Below are positions 56,601 to 63,902 of a DNA stretch of 64,000 nt, piece by piece (position 1 is the stretch's first letter; the number at the start of each line of letters is the position of its first letter). The DNA is from Saprospiraceae bacterium (lineage in GTDB: Bacteria; Bacteroidota; Bacteroidia; Chitinophagales; Saprospiraceae): NCBI GenBank assembly GCA_016709995.1, contig JADJLQ010000001.1:1646001-1710000 (forward strand), read 5' to 3'. Under the pieces are notes generated by a model, which had not been told where the DNA came from, made no database searches, and saw only the letters and a list, made by a program, of their open reading frames with translations. A program made the position numbers and the translations under genes.

Positions 56601-57945
56601 CATTGAGGCCTGTCGCTGCCGAATCTACGTATACTTTGATATTATCAGGAAAATGACAATGGATCTGAACGGTGATCTCGTCGATTCGAGCTTGTGATAT
56701 GAGAAAGCTATTTTCTATTCTAGCCTGAACTCTAACTGCAAAAGCAGGATCATTGACCATAGCCGGCGTCCATGATACTCCCCAATTGTCCCCACCATAA
56801 CTAGCCCTTGCATCCACAATTGGCCAATTTAAAGAAGTATTCGCTTTGTTTTGGGCTTCAGTGCCGTTTGGTTGAACCAAAACAACTTTTACATCTGTGA
56901 CGATATCACTAAATCCTAACGCTCCCAAAAATCCTTGACTACGATCGATTTCTACCGTGATGCTATCGATTACTGCTGTAGGACAGATACAAAATCCAAA
57001 ATCTGATACCTCAAGACAATTCGTAGTATCAATACCACCTTGGATAGTAATAGTATTCGCATACACACTATTGTCAGAACTTAAATTAGCTGCTGTTACA
57101 TTGCTCCAGGTAGTGGTTCCGGTAGGAGCACAGTCTCCATTACTACTTACGGTTGCAACAGAGGCGGGTGTCTGGGATTTTGGTGGTACCATATACGTGA
57201 CAGCGAGCGTGATATGATCGATATTTGCAGTAACGGTCCCTGATGATCTATTTCTATTGTTTCGGACTCGAATACCGAAGGTGCTGGAGTTAATTTCTGC
57301 TGGAGTCCAGCCATAAGCCCATAAATCGGAACTACCTCCGTAGTTAACTATTGAATCAGCTAATGACCAGGTTATTGGATTAGCTTTATTTTGCGCTTCT
57401 GTTGGGGGCGTAAAAATAGGAACCTCCCCCCTGATCAAAGTAATCTTATTATCTGTAACGTTATTCGATGCATCTCTTCTATTTGCTGATCGTTCAATGG
57501 TTGCTGTGATACCTAATATAGTAGCACTCGTCGGTATATTAAACCCAAATTGAGTGATGTCAAGAGCGTCTGATACAAGCGGGCCTACTCCAAAAATTGG
57601 TACACTTAATCTAGAATTAGAGGCATAAGAATCATTACTTGTACTTGTATTGCCTGCCCCTGACCAATTGTCTCTTAACTCTAAAACAGTAATCAAGTTT
57701 GTAAAGGCACCCTGGCCACCGCCAGCATTGGTTACAGTAAAAGTATCATTTAATGGATTCTCTGTGGGAGAAAAAAATAAATCCTCCATAAACTGAGGAG
57801 ATGGCTGGAAATTGGGCGAAGGGTCCTCATTATTCATATAAGACTCCGTTCGCGCTGATTCATGATCTTGTGAACCAATCAGCCTGGATGCTACAAAAGC
57901 AGCTCCTGTTAGACTTAATAAAATAAGTGTAGATTTTAAATTCAT
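50671..57945 (-). CDS. Giant secreted multidomain protein with dockerin and T9SS sorting domain
   Basis: The 2424-residue product begins with a signal peptide (MNLKSTLILLSLTGAAFVAS). Two related beta-sandwich domains follow at about 90-255 and 275-435; both hold TEAQNKAN and a YGG...W..GWTP-type segment, so they are an internal duplication. Residues 440-845 form a beta helix of choice-of-anchor-Q type (YVDSAATGLNDGSSWANAF as entry). About 850-2000 is a long series of cysteine-rich Ig/HYR-like modules. Near 2010-2070 is a CnaB-like module, then a dockerin type I-like pair (AADVDNNHDVNAIDLVELRK) at about 2072-2125, a cohesin-like sandwich, and a T9SS type A sorting domain in the last 87 residues (YQNYPNPFDN). 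It is probably a cell-surface adhesin or matrix protein. Confidence 0.88.
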   Translation of the reverse strand: MNLKSTLILLSLTGAAFVASRLIGSQDHESARTESYMNNEDPSPNFQPSPQFMEDLFFSPTENPLNDTFTVTNAGGGQGAFTNLITVLELRDNWSGAGNTSTSNDSYASNSRLSVPIFGVGPLVSDALDITQFGFNIPTSATILGITATIERSANRRDASNNVTDNKITLIRGEVPIFTPPTEAQNKANPITWSLADSIVNYGGSSDLWAYGWTPAEINSSTFGIRVRNNRNRSSGTVTANIDHITLAVTYMVPPKSQTPASVATVSSNGDCAPTGTTTWSNVTAANLSSDNSVYANTITIQGGIDTTNCLEVSDFGFCICPTAVIDSITVEIDRSQGFLGALGFSDIVTDVKVVLVQPNGTEAQNKANTSLNWPIVDARASYGGDNWGVSWTPAMVNDPAFAVRVQARIENSFLISQARIDEITVQIHCHFPDNIKVYVDSAATGLNDGSSWANAFTNLQDALNDCFVDTICVAKGTYYPASVGRDTSFNIPDSVVMLGGFNPATGDTALADRNWVCNKTILCGDIDQNGDTVGNSIHVVTTINVTGVVVDGFHITGGNANAASGSNAQGAGWYSASTNQDTVDIIIRNSNIYENYSMLQGAGLANVATVFGRLSKMSIYNSIIAGNASASNGGGFMNASENNVSANNTADLSVYNTIISGNFAANTASAVLNRSNRLNTNNFVSNSRVLLTNVVIAADSSASLSPFDATIDNREAGNGMGDNLVEVFNSIFVNNSSPYIIRNTGTSQSTITNSILPSGVSNDATLLNIKFDDPLFMMAPLASAAPTTDGDFHVMFLSPAIDMGNNSYNTFGTDLDGLNRIVNGIIDIGPYEKLLNCNTDTLYVDIDGNVPDLPVDSLLLDTIPDGYHLIVLDDGVSAEYLDTESIPFDCDDKGANDLQLWLTNDCDTIDLCHKIVEVLDTFPKKLVGNDQLNVSLDQNCMKVIGPDDVLQNVQGCRNAFEVSLIYPHGTNTYDPPNKVDISHVGYCMVYSVREIATNNKTWGKICVEDKAPPRLNCRNDTVSCFEFNDLPLLAEPINDCSGDEVKLIGDRWVDWGCDSAYLGYVERTIWGSDRWNNSQTCTSTLYIRKTSLDSVDCPEDFEFPCTISYQLGGYIHPKELKVPIAIDKNKLTPEFLLSLQKSTWEFKDGTKDRVLNPSIPVVPNVDGHSVYLAASGICKINATYTDKPLAICGTGVKIRREWTILGWCTLTEKTCVQYLAIDDKAAPAPTNKELGVVASSPHDCGQYVPICVEVTQTTVDPATCWSAIAAKDLDNGSRDNCCNVLHFAAAPMDSITYWRNYWNTTLETEVGKEAFWKDKDNYDALIEDWINCYVFSDTVHFDECGTNQVVLRVYEACGVPRFDPHIFPCSPHAWFCYNTYLHLGDFNYNWFDSKGPKSCNYRPGLTSISKLDERYAGYYTKGYFEPKYIGAAQYDYCQVPFYFPNLIAQCDNVHKVETPPGKYCSQRLYNDCMVTVLVDDKMAPVVNHLEDITIYCDGAPDYAGYPNCEHSERFDKWPLQLKDSKGVVHGYYGGSDFLGIHTDPADHSDPDACEWNKGWAPIYCRSWLYLDSFDQAGHVNPKDYFSTLVKVDKKRPLDHVLKSNEFTITDNCRLDDATLTVVDNGTLNGCSEGWIQRSWTIKDKCGNAVTATQKIIVKHRSDFEVIFPEDKVVTCDPDGSGLNRTDTGHAGVPIIKDDECEQIGVRYSDEIFTVEDSACYKIVRTWTLIDWCIYDPNQHNHYPDVIVNDSLRANSTNRSCVYRNIKDNNDGYMTYIQIIKVIDETPPVVTTRDTTVCVYSDNCLVSVVIPLSATDNCAAASDIRFRYFIDLNATDAVYNGRLFDPTSIDQGGTQYVKDFVFLLGQPGRHVVHVVGIDNCGNADTSSFRFDIKDCKKPTPYCLDGLATVIMPSTGRITVWAKDFDHGAEDNCTAKADLKFSFGPDTLKTSREFTCADIRDGKLDVTVVDVYVTDKAGNNDFCKVTLQLQDNPDAANGLPHGACPDTTAMVAILTGKLQTEEQEGVESATVAVQSPHMTSPATLNTVSDGTYSFSSMPMNDQYTIQARRNDNPMNGVSTLDLVLIQKHIMGSESLSSAYKVIAADVDNNHDVNAIDLVELRKLILGIYDKLPNNTSWKFVPRSYVFTEIANPWNYPVEGQIDHMSGDTKVDFVGIKIGDVNATAAAHSLMGAEVRGSGSGLILEVKDRTFKAGERLEVSFTSPNFKGVSGFQGTMMNGSLRFDGVKSNDGILSLSNQNFGTRWASEGLTTMSWNTNRSVDLDDKDILFTLIFTAQSSGSLSEVLRVSSQKTLAESYEGKGELGNLSIRFISQNGQEITTKSALYQNYPNPFDNRTVIGLNLAQQGRGTFKVTDITGRTIKVIEKEWAKGYNEVWIDRRELKASGVLYYSFEGGSFRATKKMIILE

Positions 57946-58496
57946 AAAGACAAGGGATTAATGGGGAAAACACCACCAGGTATAGCCAAAATATCAAATG
58001 GCTGTAGCATGTTGGTTCTGTTAAGGTTCATATTTTATAGCGTTAAACTTTGATAGTTAAACAATAAAATGAATGTAAAGAAAATAAATCTTTTTGAAAT
58101 ACCATAACCTAACTGACTCTTTTTTAATAATATATGCAATTAAATAATTATATATAAATATTCATTCAAACAAAATGATAATATTAAATAAATAACTAAT
58201 GTGTAAATAATTGTATATGAATTATTAAGATATTTCCTGTTTTACGAGTATTGTCTTTATTGTGTTTTTGTGCAATAGCGTAAAAAATTCAGGATACAAC
58301 CCACTTATACCTCGAAAGGGGTTTACAGGTTTGCAATACAAGCACTTCTGCTTCAATATAGTGAGAGATTAGACCTATGAACTAATCGTTGACTACATTA
58401 ATAATTCCAATTTAAGTGTTTGCTAAAATAAAGTACAAACCATAAAGGTGACCTTGAAATTTGCCACCAATTAGCTATAAAAAATCTCCTTGTGTT
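57946..58496. other. Intergenic region upstream of the giant gene, 551 bp
   Basis: This is an AT-rich, gene-free stretch. It should hold the promoter of the giant secreted protein gene (minus strand) and the 3' untranslated region of the pectinesterase gene. No clear hairpin with T-run and no coding remnant was recognised. Confidence 0.5.
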
Positions 58497-59541
58497 TCAC
58501 CATTTAGATCCAAAGACTTTCTGAACAGTAAAATCCCTTTTAATCAGCTTGGTATTGTCTCCAAACCAACCCCAATCACCTCCATCTCTATGACAGTCTC
58601 TATAATAAATCCGAGTCCCCCATTCTAATTTTCGGTCCCCTGCTTGATAAATTTCTGCATCAGCCATATTTGCATCAAATGAACAGGAAATCAAATACAT
58701 CTGCGCTTCGCGGTGATACCTGCCCAGTTTAAATCCCGGATCGCCGGTAAATCTGCACTGGATCAGCACGGATTTGTCATCCGCTTTAGAGGATCCATCG
58801 TGCCAGATAGCTGCACTTTTGTTGTGACAGATAAATAGCGAGTTTTTGATGATGGCATTGCCTCGGGGACAATATAGGTCTACTCCACCTTCGATCACAC
58901 AATGATCGAAATAATAGAGACCTCCATCTACATCCCAGGGGCTGACTGTATCACCTCCACCGGACCTGAAGATGCAATGTAAAAACTTGAGCCGCGTAGC
59001 ACCAGGCATTGATCTTAATGCAAATTGGTGTCCATCCTTACGCACTATTTTTTTTCCATCGACTTCTCCGCTTTCCCTGGGCAGGTTGTAATTCTGAATA
59101 GTAGAAGTATTGGGCCTGCCTGATTCATTATCGCAATCAATGGAAATATCGCCGGAAACTTTGTAGCCATAATCATTGATGATGGTCAATTGCTCAAAGA
59201 TCAGATCATGCGCACTGATATTGAGTGTAGCTGCTCCGAAATCATTGGGATTTTCGCACCGCCAAATATCCCTTGCCTGGGTATATTGAATAATCACTTT
59301 AGCGCCCTTTCCCCTTTCATTTTGAAATGGTGCCTGGTGCTGTCAATCCTGATTTTTTCATTGTATAGTCCTTTTTTGATCAGGATGGTTTGATATTTAT
59401 TACCTGAAGGTGGGGCATGATCGATCGCATCCTGGATACTGGTATAATCACCACAGCCATCTTAAGCCACTTTGATAGTTCCAGCCAGGAAGGTACGCTG
59501 GTTACACAACAAAAAAAGAAAAATGAATTTATGGCCTTCAT
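58497..59541 (-). pseudogene. Pectinesterase (CE8-like), broken near the 5' end
   Basis: The last 266 codons (58497-59297) are intact and read as a pectinesterase-type beta helix: ARDIWRCENPNDFGAATLNI, FALRSMPGATRLKFLHCIF and GGLYYFDHCVIEGGVDLYC. The N-terminal part is present but broken. From ATG 59541, MKAINSFFFF needs one extra T in a T-run to continue as LLCNQRTFLAGTIKVA. A TAA then stands where family members have Lys. DGCGDYTSIQDAIDHAP continues in frame to NEKIRIDSTRHHFKMKGE, and a one-base shift in a GGGGAAAGGG run is needed to reach GKGAKVIIQYTQ. Three lesions in 250 bp separate start and body. It removes methyl esters from pectin if functional. It is either decayed or locally misassembled. 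Confidence 0.8.
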
Positions 59542-61451
59542 TATTTGACTTTTAACCACATGGATAAAGTCCTTGGCTGCCTGGAAAATTTTGATACTTT
59601 GTTGGTATGATTCTTCCATCCATGTATTCATTATACAACCAGGGGATCACCTACTACGAAGACCTTGCCTTTTCCATACGTGATTCATAGCTGCAAGGAC
59701 ATTTCCATCTTTTTTAGCACAGGCTTGGCTGGCCTGACAAAGCCAGCGTGACCAACTCTTTAATGTATACTTCCTTGTATATTCGAATATCTGGTTGCCT
59801 GGTTCATATGGATGATTTGTCCATATTCATACTCTTTGCCCGGTACCATATTTTTACTTTGCATAGTAAACTGAATATCAAAAGCATCTGCAAGATCATT
59901 GGCATGCACTAATTCACAATGTGCAGAATCATTGGTCATCAGTAACAAGGTTCCCCCCTTTTTGACCCATTTTTTGATCACTTGTACATCACTCGCTTCG
60001 ATATAATGCGGTGACGCAGTTTCTCTTAGATCGTCCGGATCTACTATAATATACACATCAAGATCTTTTAAATTCTTATTGTCAGGCCTAGCCTGCACGG
60101 CGGTGAGTGCAGCTCCTGCATTTTTAAAGACCTCGCCAAACCAATAAAATCCAGAGTGCTGTTGATCTTCCCAGGTATAGTGAAACTGCTCCTGATCGCC
60201 ATTTTGAGAAGTTCTGAATTCATGATTAAAATAATAATCCAGCCCTATTTTTTTCTTTTCACCTACCATTCTTTCATTCAGTAAGTCCATTTCCAAAGCA
60301 GCAAATATGAATGGCCCCACTCCTTTTAAATCATTTTTCCTAATCGGTTCACTCAGGTAATATTCGTATGATCCATCTCTATAGGGACTGCCGCCCAAAC
60401 CACCCACGCTCACTGTTTTGTCCAAACTAAGGGTGCCATCTGCTTCCACCGACACAAATTGTTTGAGCAACCCGGCATAGGCCATTTTAGTCTGAGGCAG
60501 ATACCGAGGGTCAAGATACCCCTTACGAATACCTTTGAGCAAAACATAGGTAAACATGGACGAGGCAGATGCTTCGAGATAATTTCCTTGTTTGCCGCCT
60601 AAGGCAATCATTTGAAACCAAACGCCTGATGCCGGATCCTGGTATTTGAGTAAGACAGGTGCCAGGCGCTTTAAATAGGTGATCAGCTTAGGTCTACCCG
60701 GATGATCTGATGGGATATAATCCAACACCTCCATTAAGGCCATAGCATACCATCCTATCGCTCTGCTCCAAAAATGAGGTGACAAGCCGGTGGTTTTATT
60801 TGCCCAGGCCTGATCCCTGTTTTCATCATATCCATGGTATATCAATCCTGTAGTCTTATCTACCATATGAGCCTCTACCTGGTCAAACTGACGCAGGATA
60901 ATATCCCAATGCTCCGGATGATTGAATAAGAGACTATACTCCGCACTGAAAGGTTCAGCCATAAACAGACCATCCAGCCAGATTTGATTAGGATACCTTT
61001 TTTTATGCCAATAGCCTCCTGCTTGTGTCTTTGGTTGATTTTTCAGCTGCTGCCATAAGCCATCTGCTGCAAACTTATATTTCTCCCGATCCGGCAGGGA
61101 TTGTTGGGACAACATGAGGAGGGATCGCCCCGTAGATATATTGTCCAGATTATAATCTTCGGCTTTATACGTTCGGATTGTACCGTCTTTAGATACATAT
61201 CGATCGATATCACGCTTTATATAATTAAAATAGGTCGGATCCGCTGTAGCCCTCCACACTTTTTCAATAGCTTTCAACATCAGGCCCTGCTCATAATCCC
61301 AGGCTGCTGGCCTGTCTGCCTTGACAGGGATCGAATCGGGATACCAGTGCATAAAGGAATTGGCCATTTTGATTGCCATGGATTGCTGGGCAAGAACCGT
61401 TTGCAACAAAAAGCTACAAAAGGCTATCAACCCAATTCTTGAATAGTGCAT
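59541..61451 (-). pseudogene. GH105 unsaturated rhamnogalacturonyl/glucuronyl hydrolase with frameshifted C-terminus
   Basis: The intact frame (59760-61451, 563 codons) has a signal peptide (cleavage after VLAQ) and the GH88/GH105 alpha/alpha barrel at about 25-380: WLDGLFMAEPFSAEYS near 165, HFWSRAIGWYAMALMEVLDY near 225 and GSYEYYLSEPIRKND near 355. A C-terminal DUF4350-like domain begins near 450 and is cut off at 59760. The missing end is still readable in shifting frames: KELVTLALSG, DGNVLAAMNHV, GKGKVFVVGDP, PWLYNEYMDGRIIPTKYQNF, QAAKDFIH. The restored stop TAA overlaps the pectinesterase ATG as TAATG. About six single-base indels are needed. The catalytic barrel is complete, so the truncated protein could still work. 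Confidence 0.8.
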
Positions 61452-61457
61452 GTGATT

Positions 61458-61793
61458 TCAGTTTTTAATAAAGTCTTCGCGGCAGGGATTAAATACATCG
61501 ATCAGTACTCCGGATTCAAGACACTCAGCGCCATGTATAATATTTTTGGAGACCAGAAAGGCATCCCCTGCATGCAAGATAGATACTTCCTCTCCGATCT
61601 TTAGTTTAAAAACTCCAGTTTCTACATAACTAGCCTGTATATGCGGATGATGGTGTAAAGCCCCTACCCCGCCGGATTTGAAGGCAACTTTGACGAGCAT
61701 GATATCGTCATTGTAGGCCATCACTTTACGATGTACTCCGCCACCGAGATCTTCCCATTCAATGGCAGCGTCTTTGATCATTGATTTAGACAT
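61458..61793 (-). CDS. kdgF: Cupin protein, KdgF-like (pectin degradation)
   Basis: The 111-residue single-domain cupin has GALHHHPHIQASYVETGVF near residues 43-61, carrying the metal-binding His residues and Glu. A second motif, GDAFLVSKNIIHGAECLE, is near 78-95. KdgF converts 4,5-unsaturated galacturonate, the product of lyase plus GH105 action, to the linear keto acid. Its place 6 bp before the GH105 gene and after a pectate lyase fits that role exactly and supports the symbol. There is no signal peptide. Confidence 0.87.
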   Translation of the reverse strand: MSKSMIKDAAIEWEDLGGGVHRKVMAYNDDIMLVKVAFKSGGVGALHHHPHIQASYVETGVFKLKIGEEVSILHAGDAFLVSKNIIHGAECLESGVLIDVFNPCREDFIKN

Positions 61794-61844
61794 AGTCTGA
61801 TATTTGTATAAATAATATAATCTTTCATTGCTTTGGTAAGGATT

Positions 61845-62861
61845 TCATTTCCCTTTCAAAATTGCTTTTGGCCAATTACCCAGGTAAGCATAGCCCGTAC
61901 GCCGCTCTATCTCGATTTCTGAAAGTTTGCTCCTGGCTACCCCATTTCTACCCATGAAGATGGGCTGATTGGTATCCAGGTCATAAAATCTGGCCCATAA
62001 TGTATTACCGGGCTTTGCTATGACGAGCAGGTCTCTACCTCCTGGCGCATTTTTATCTTCTATGGTTTGCAGGCCTATGTCTGGAAGTCCCACTTTTTTA
62101 AACCAAGCGATGCCTGCTTCAATGGCACGGGTAATCGCCGGCGAAGGCTGTTGCAAAGATTCTAAAAATAAAATAATACCAACCGATTCTTTACCGCTCA
62201 ATGATGCCGGCTCGAATGCGCGCGCGGACGCAGGAGCCAGGGTCAATGCATCATGTTGCGCACACCATACTGTCAGGGTATCATGCTGTCTGTATTGAGT
62301 CTTGAGTATGCAGTCAATGCCCCTGGCCAGGCTTTTTTCAGCAGCCGCTTTTAATTTGTTATCAGCCAGATCATACGGAGGTGTATTTTCTGCAAGTCCT
62401 TTCATAATCCACATGACAGCGATCATGGCTTCATCATTGTAGGTAATATGATGATGATATCCACTGGTATCCGGATATTTTTGAGGCCAGCCTCCGGCTG
62501 CATTTTGTGACTGGAGCAGATATTGGATACCGCTTTCTGCACTTGCCAGGTACTTTCGATTTCCGGTCAGTTTGACTTTAGAGAGCAGGTATTGGATTTC
62601 ATAGGTGGTGGAATTGTCATCGATCGTAGCATCTAACCGGGATTTGTCCATATGCAGTTGAAGCAAAAAAGCAGTGTCCAGATCTTTTGTATAATCTGTA
62701 GGATCGCCTTTATACTGGGGCCAGCCTCCATTGTTCCTTTGGAATAGAAGCATTTTTTCGGCGATAGGATCAGTGACCAGCACCGCATAGGTACAAGAGA
62801 AGCAGGTCGTGACAAGCAGACAGAGTGCTGCTAGCGCAAGAGGGCGATAATAAACCTTCAT
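61845..62861 (-). CDS. pelA: Pectate lyase, PL10 family
   Basis: This secreted lyase of about 338 residues cleaves polygalacturonate by beta-elimination. From ATG 62861 it has a lipoprotein-like signal (LLVTTCFSC), and GGTAGGAC just upstream is a good ribosome site. The frame extends to 62963 (TTG), but that extension is not signal-like. PL10 marks: NNGGWPQYKGDPTDYTKDLD near 48, IDDNSTTYEIQYL near 80, AAGGWPQKYPDTSGYHHHIT near 120 with YNDEAM after it, WCAQHD near 195, and RFYDLDTNQPIFMGRNGV near 300. The toroid layout is complete. It leads the pectin cluster, 51 bp before the cupin gene. Confidence 0.9.
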   Translation of the reverse strand: MKVYYRPLALAALCLLVTTCFSCTYAVLVTDPIAEKMLLFQRNNGGWPQYKGDPTDYTKDLDTAFLLQLHMDKSRLDATIDDNSTTYEIQYLLSKVKLTGNRKYLASAESGIQYLLQSQNAAGGWPQKYPDTSGYHHHITYNDEAMIAVMWIMKGLAENTPPYDLADNKLKAAAEKSLARGIDCILKTQYRQHDTLTVWCAQHDALTLAPASARAFEPASLSGKESVGIILFLESLQQPSPAITRAIEAGIAWFKKVGLPDIGLQTIEDKNAPGGRDLLVIAKPGNTLWARFYDLDTNQPIFMGRNGVARSKLSEIEIERRTGYAYLGNWPKAILKGK

Positions 62862-63154
62862 AAGTCCTACCGTCAGCCTTAACATTTGATCACTCATTGA
62901 TTTTCTTTGAATTATCCCTTCAAAGAAATAAAATATTTTTGGACAGGTGGCTAAAATACACAATTAAATCAATGGCATCGTTCCCGATAACGATTGCGTA
63001 AATAATCTATGGCAATTTGTTGGTTTTACGGAAATTGCGTTTGTAAAATTGTGTGATTCTCTCTTAAAAAATGTTGATTTTGTATTAGGTCCATTTTTTA
63101 CAAGATTCATTTCACCAGCCATAGTTGCTACGGTGGAGAAGTTATGAATGCCAA
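62862..63154. other. Spacer upstream of the pectate lyase gene, no gene seen
   Basis: No credible open frame. It should contain the promoter of the pectin cluster on the minus strand. The right end passes into the decayed coding remnant described next. Confidence 0.4.
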
Positions 63155-63304
63155 CATAATGGCATTCCCGATGCCTGGCAAAAACTCAAAGGGCTCGATC
63201 CATCCAAAGCAGAAGCCAATGGACATCAGCTTTCTACCGGTTATGAAAATCTGGAGGTCTATATTGATGACCTGGTCCACGAAATATTGCTTAAGCAAAA
63301 ATGA
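63155..63304 (+). pseudogene. C-terminal remnant of a PL1-type pectate lyase
   Basis: The plus-strand frame starting HNGIPDAWQKLKGLDPSKAE, then ANGHQLSTGYENLEVYIDDL, and ending VHEILLKQK with TGA at 63302-63304 matches the C-terminal tail of Bacteroidota pectate lyases. Those end in a DxDxDGMPDAWE...GLNP...GYTNLEVYLNSL pattern. The frame stays open only to 63125 upstream and the code before 63155 is not recognisable, so just about 50 codons survive. It is divergent from the pectin cluster. A longer open frame on the same strand (63144-63389) in another phase is a shadow. Confidence 0.65.
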
Positions 63305-63398
63305 CTTCTTTTCTTTTGAGCATGAGATAAGCATCAGCCAGGCTATAACCGGGTCTGTCAAATTAATCCAAAATTCTAAATTGATTTAATGCTAGTCC

Positions 63399-63902
63399 TT
63401 ACCTCTTAATCCAATAGACTTTATTCCTTGGCTTAGGTACAAGCAGGATGGTTTTATTCATCGGATTGGCATCCAGGTCAGTAAAAAATTTACTTTTATG
63501 TGCATAGGTCGCATGACAATCACCGCAACGCAACCCTAAGCTTCCAATTTTTTTCTCGAGATTTTGTGCAATACTGTTACTAATCAGTACTACTATCAGT
63601 GAAACCATCAACCAGGAATTAGCCCAAAAACTAATTGTAAACTGACCAGTCATAATAAGTTTGAATACGATCAATAATACTACGACTATCAATGCAATGA
63701 GTGTTGACTTAAAAGCCAAATCAGAGATTTTTTCTATTTTTTGAATCCTGGCTGCATCTTTCCCATGATTACCTGGCCGTAACCAGGTTTGTAAATTAAA
63801 CGATCCACATTGATCACAATACATATAATGCCTGGTGTACTCCTCAGGTTCGATCTGTGGATCATTGTCACCTGTCATGGTGATTTCTTTGACGCTACCC
63901 AT
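63399..63902 (-). CDS. Membrane protein with split zinc ribbon, unknown function
   Basis: The 167-residue product has a CDQC pair near residue 29 and a CGDCH pair near 126, which may together bind one zinc. Between them lie two hydrophobic segments (about 65-88 and 95-112) that form a membrane hairpin, placing both CxxC pairs on the same, probably cytoplasmic, side. The tail is basic. An internal ATG at 63878 is an alternative start. I recognise no named family. It sits alone at the window end with no obvious partner. Confidence 0.65.
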   Translation of the reverse strand: MGSVKEITMTGDNDPQIEPEEYTRHYMYCDQCGSFNLQTWLRPGNHGKDAARIQKIEKISDLAFKSTLIALIVVVLLIVFKLIMTGQFTISFWANSWLMVSLIVVLISNSIAQNLEKKIGSLGLRCGDCHATYAHKSKFFTDLDANPMNKTILLVPKPRNKVYWIKR

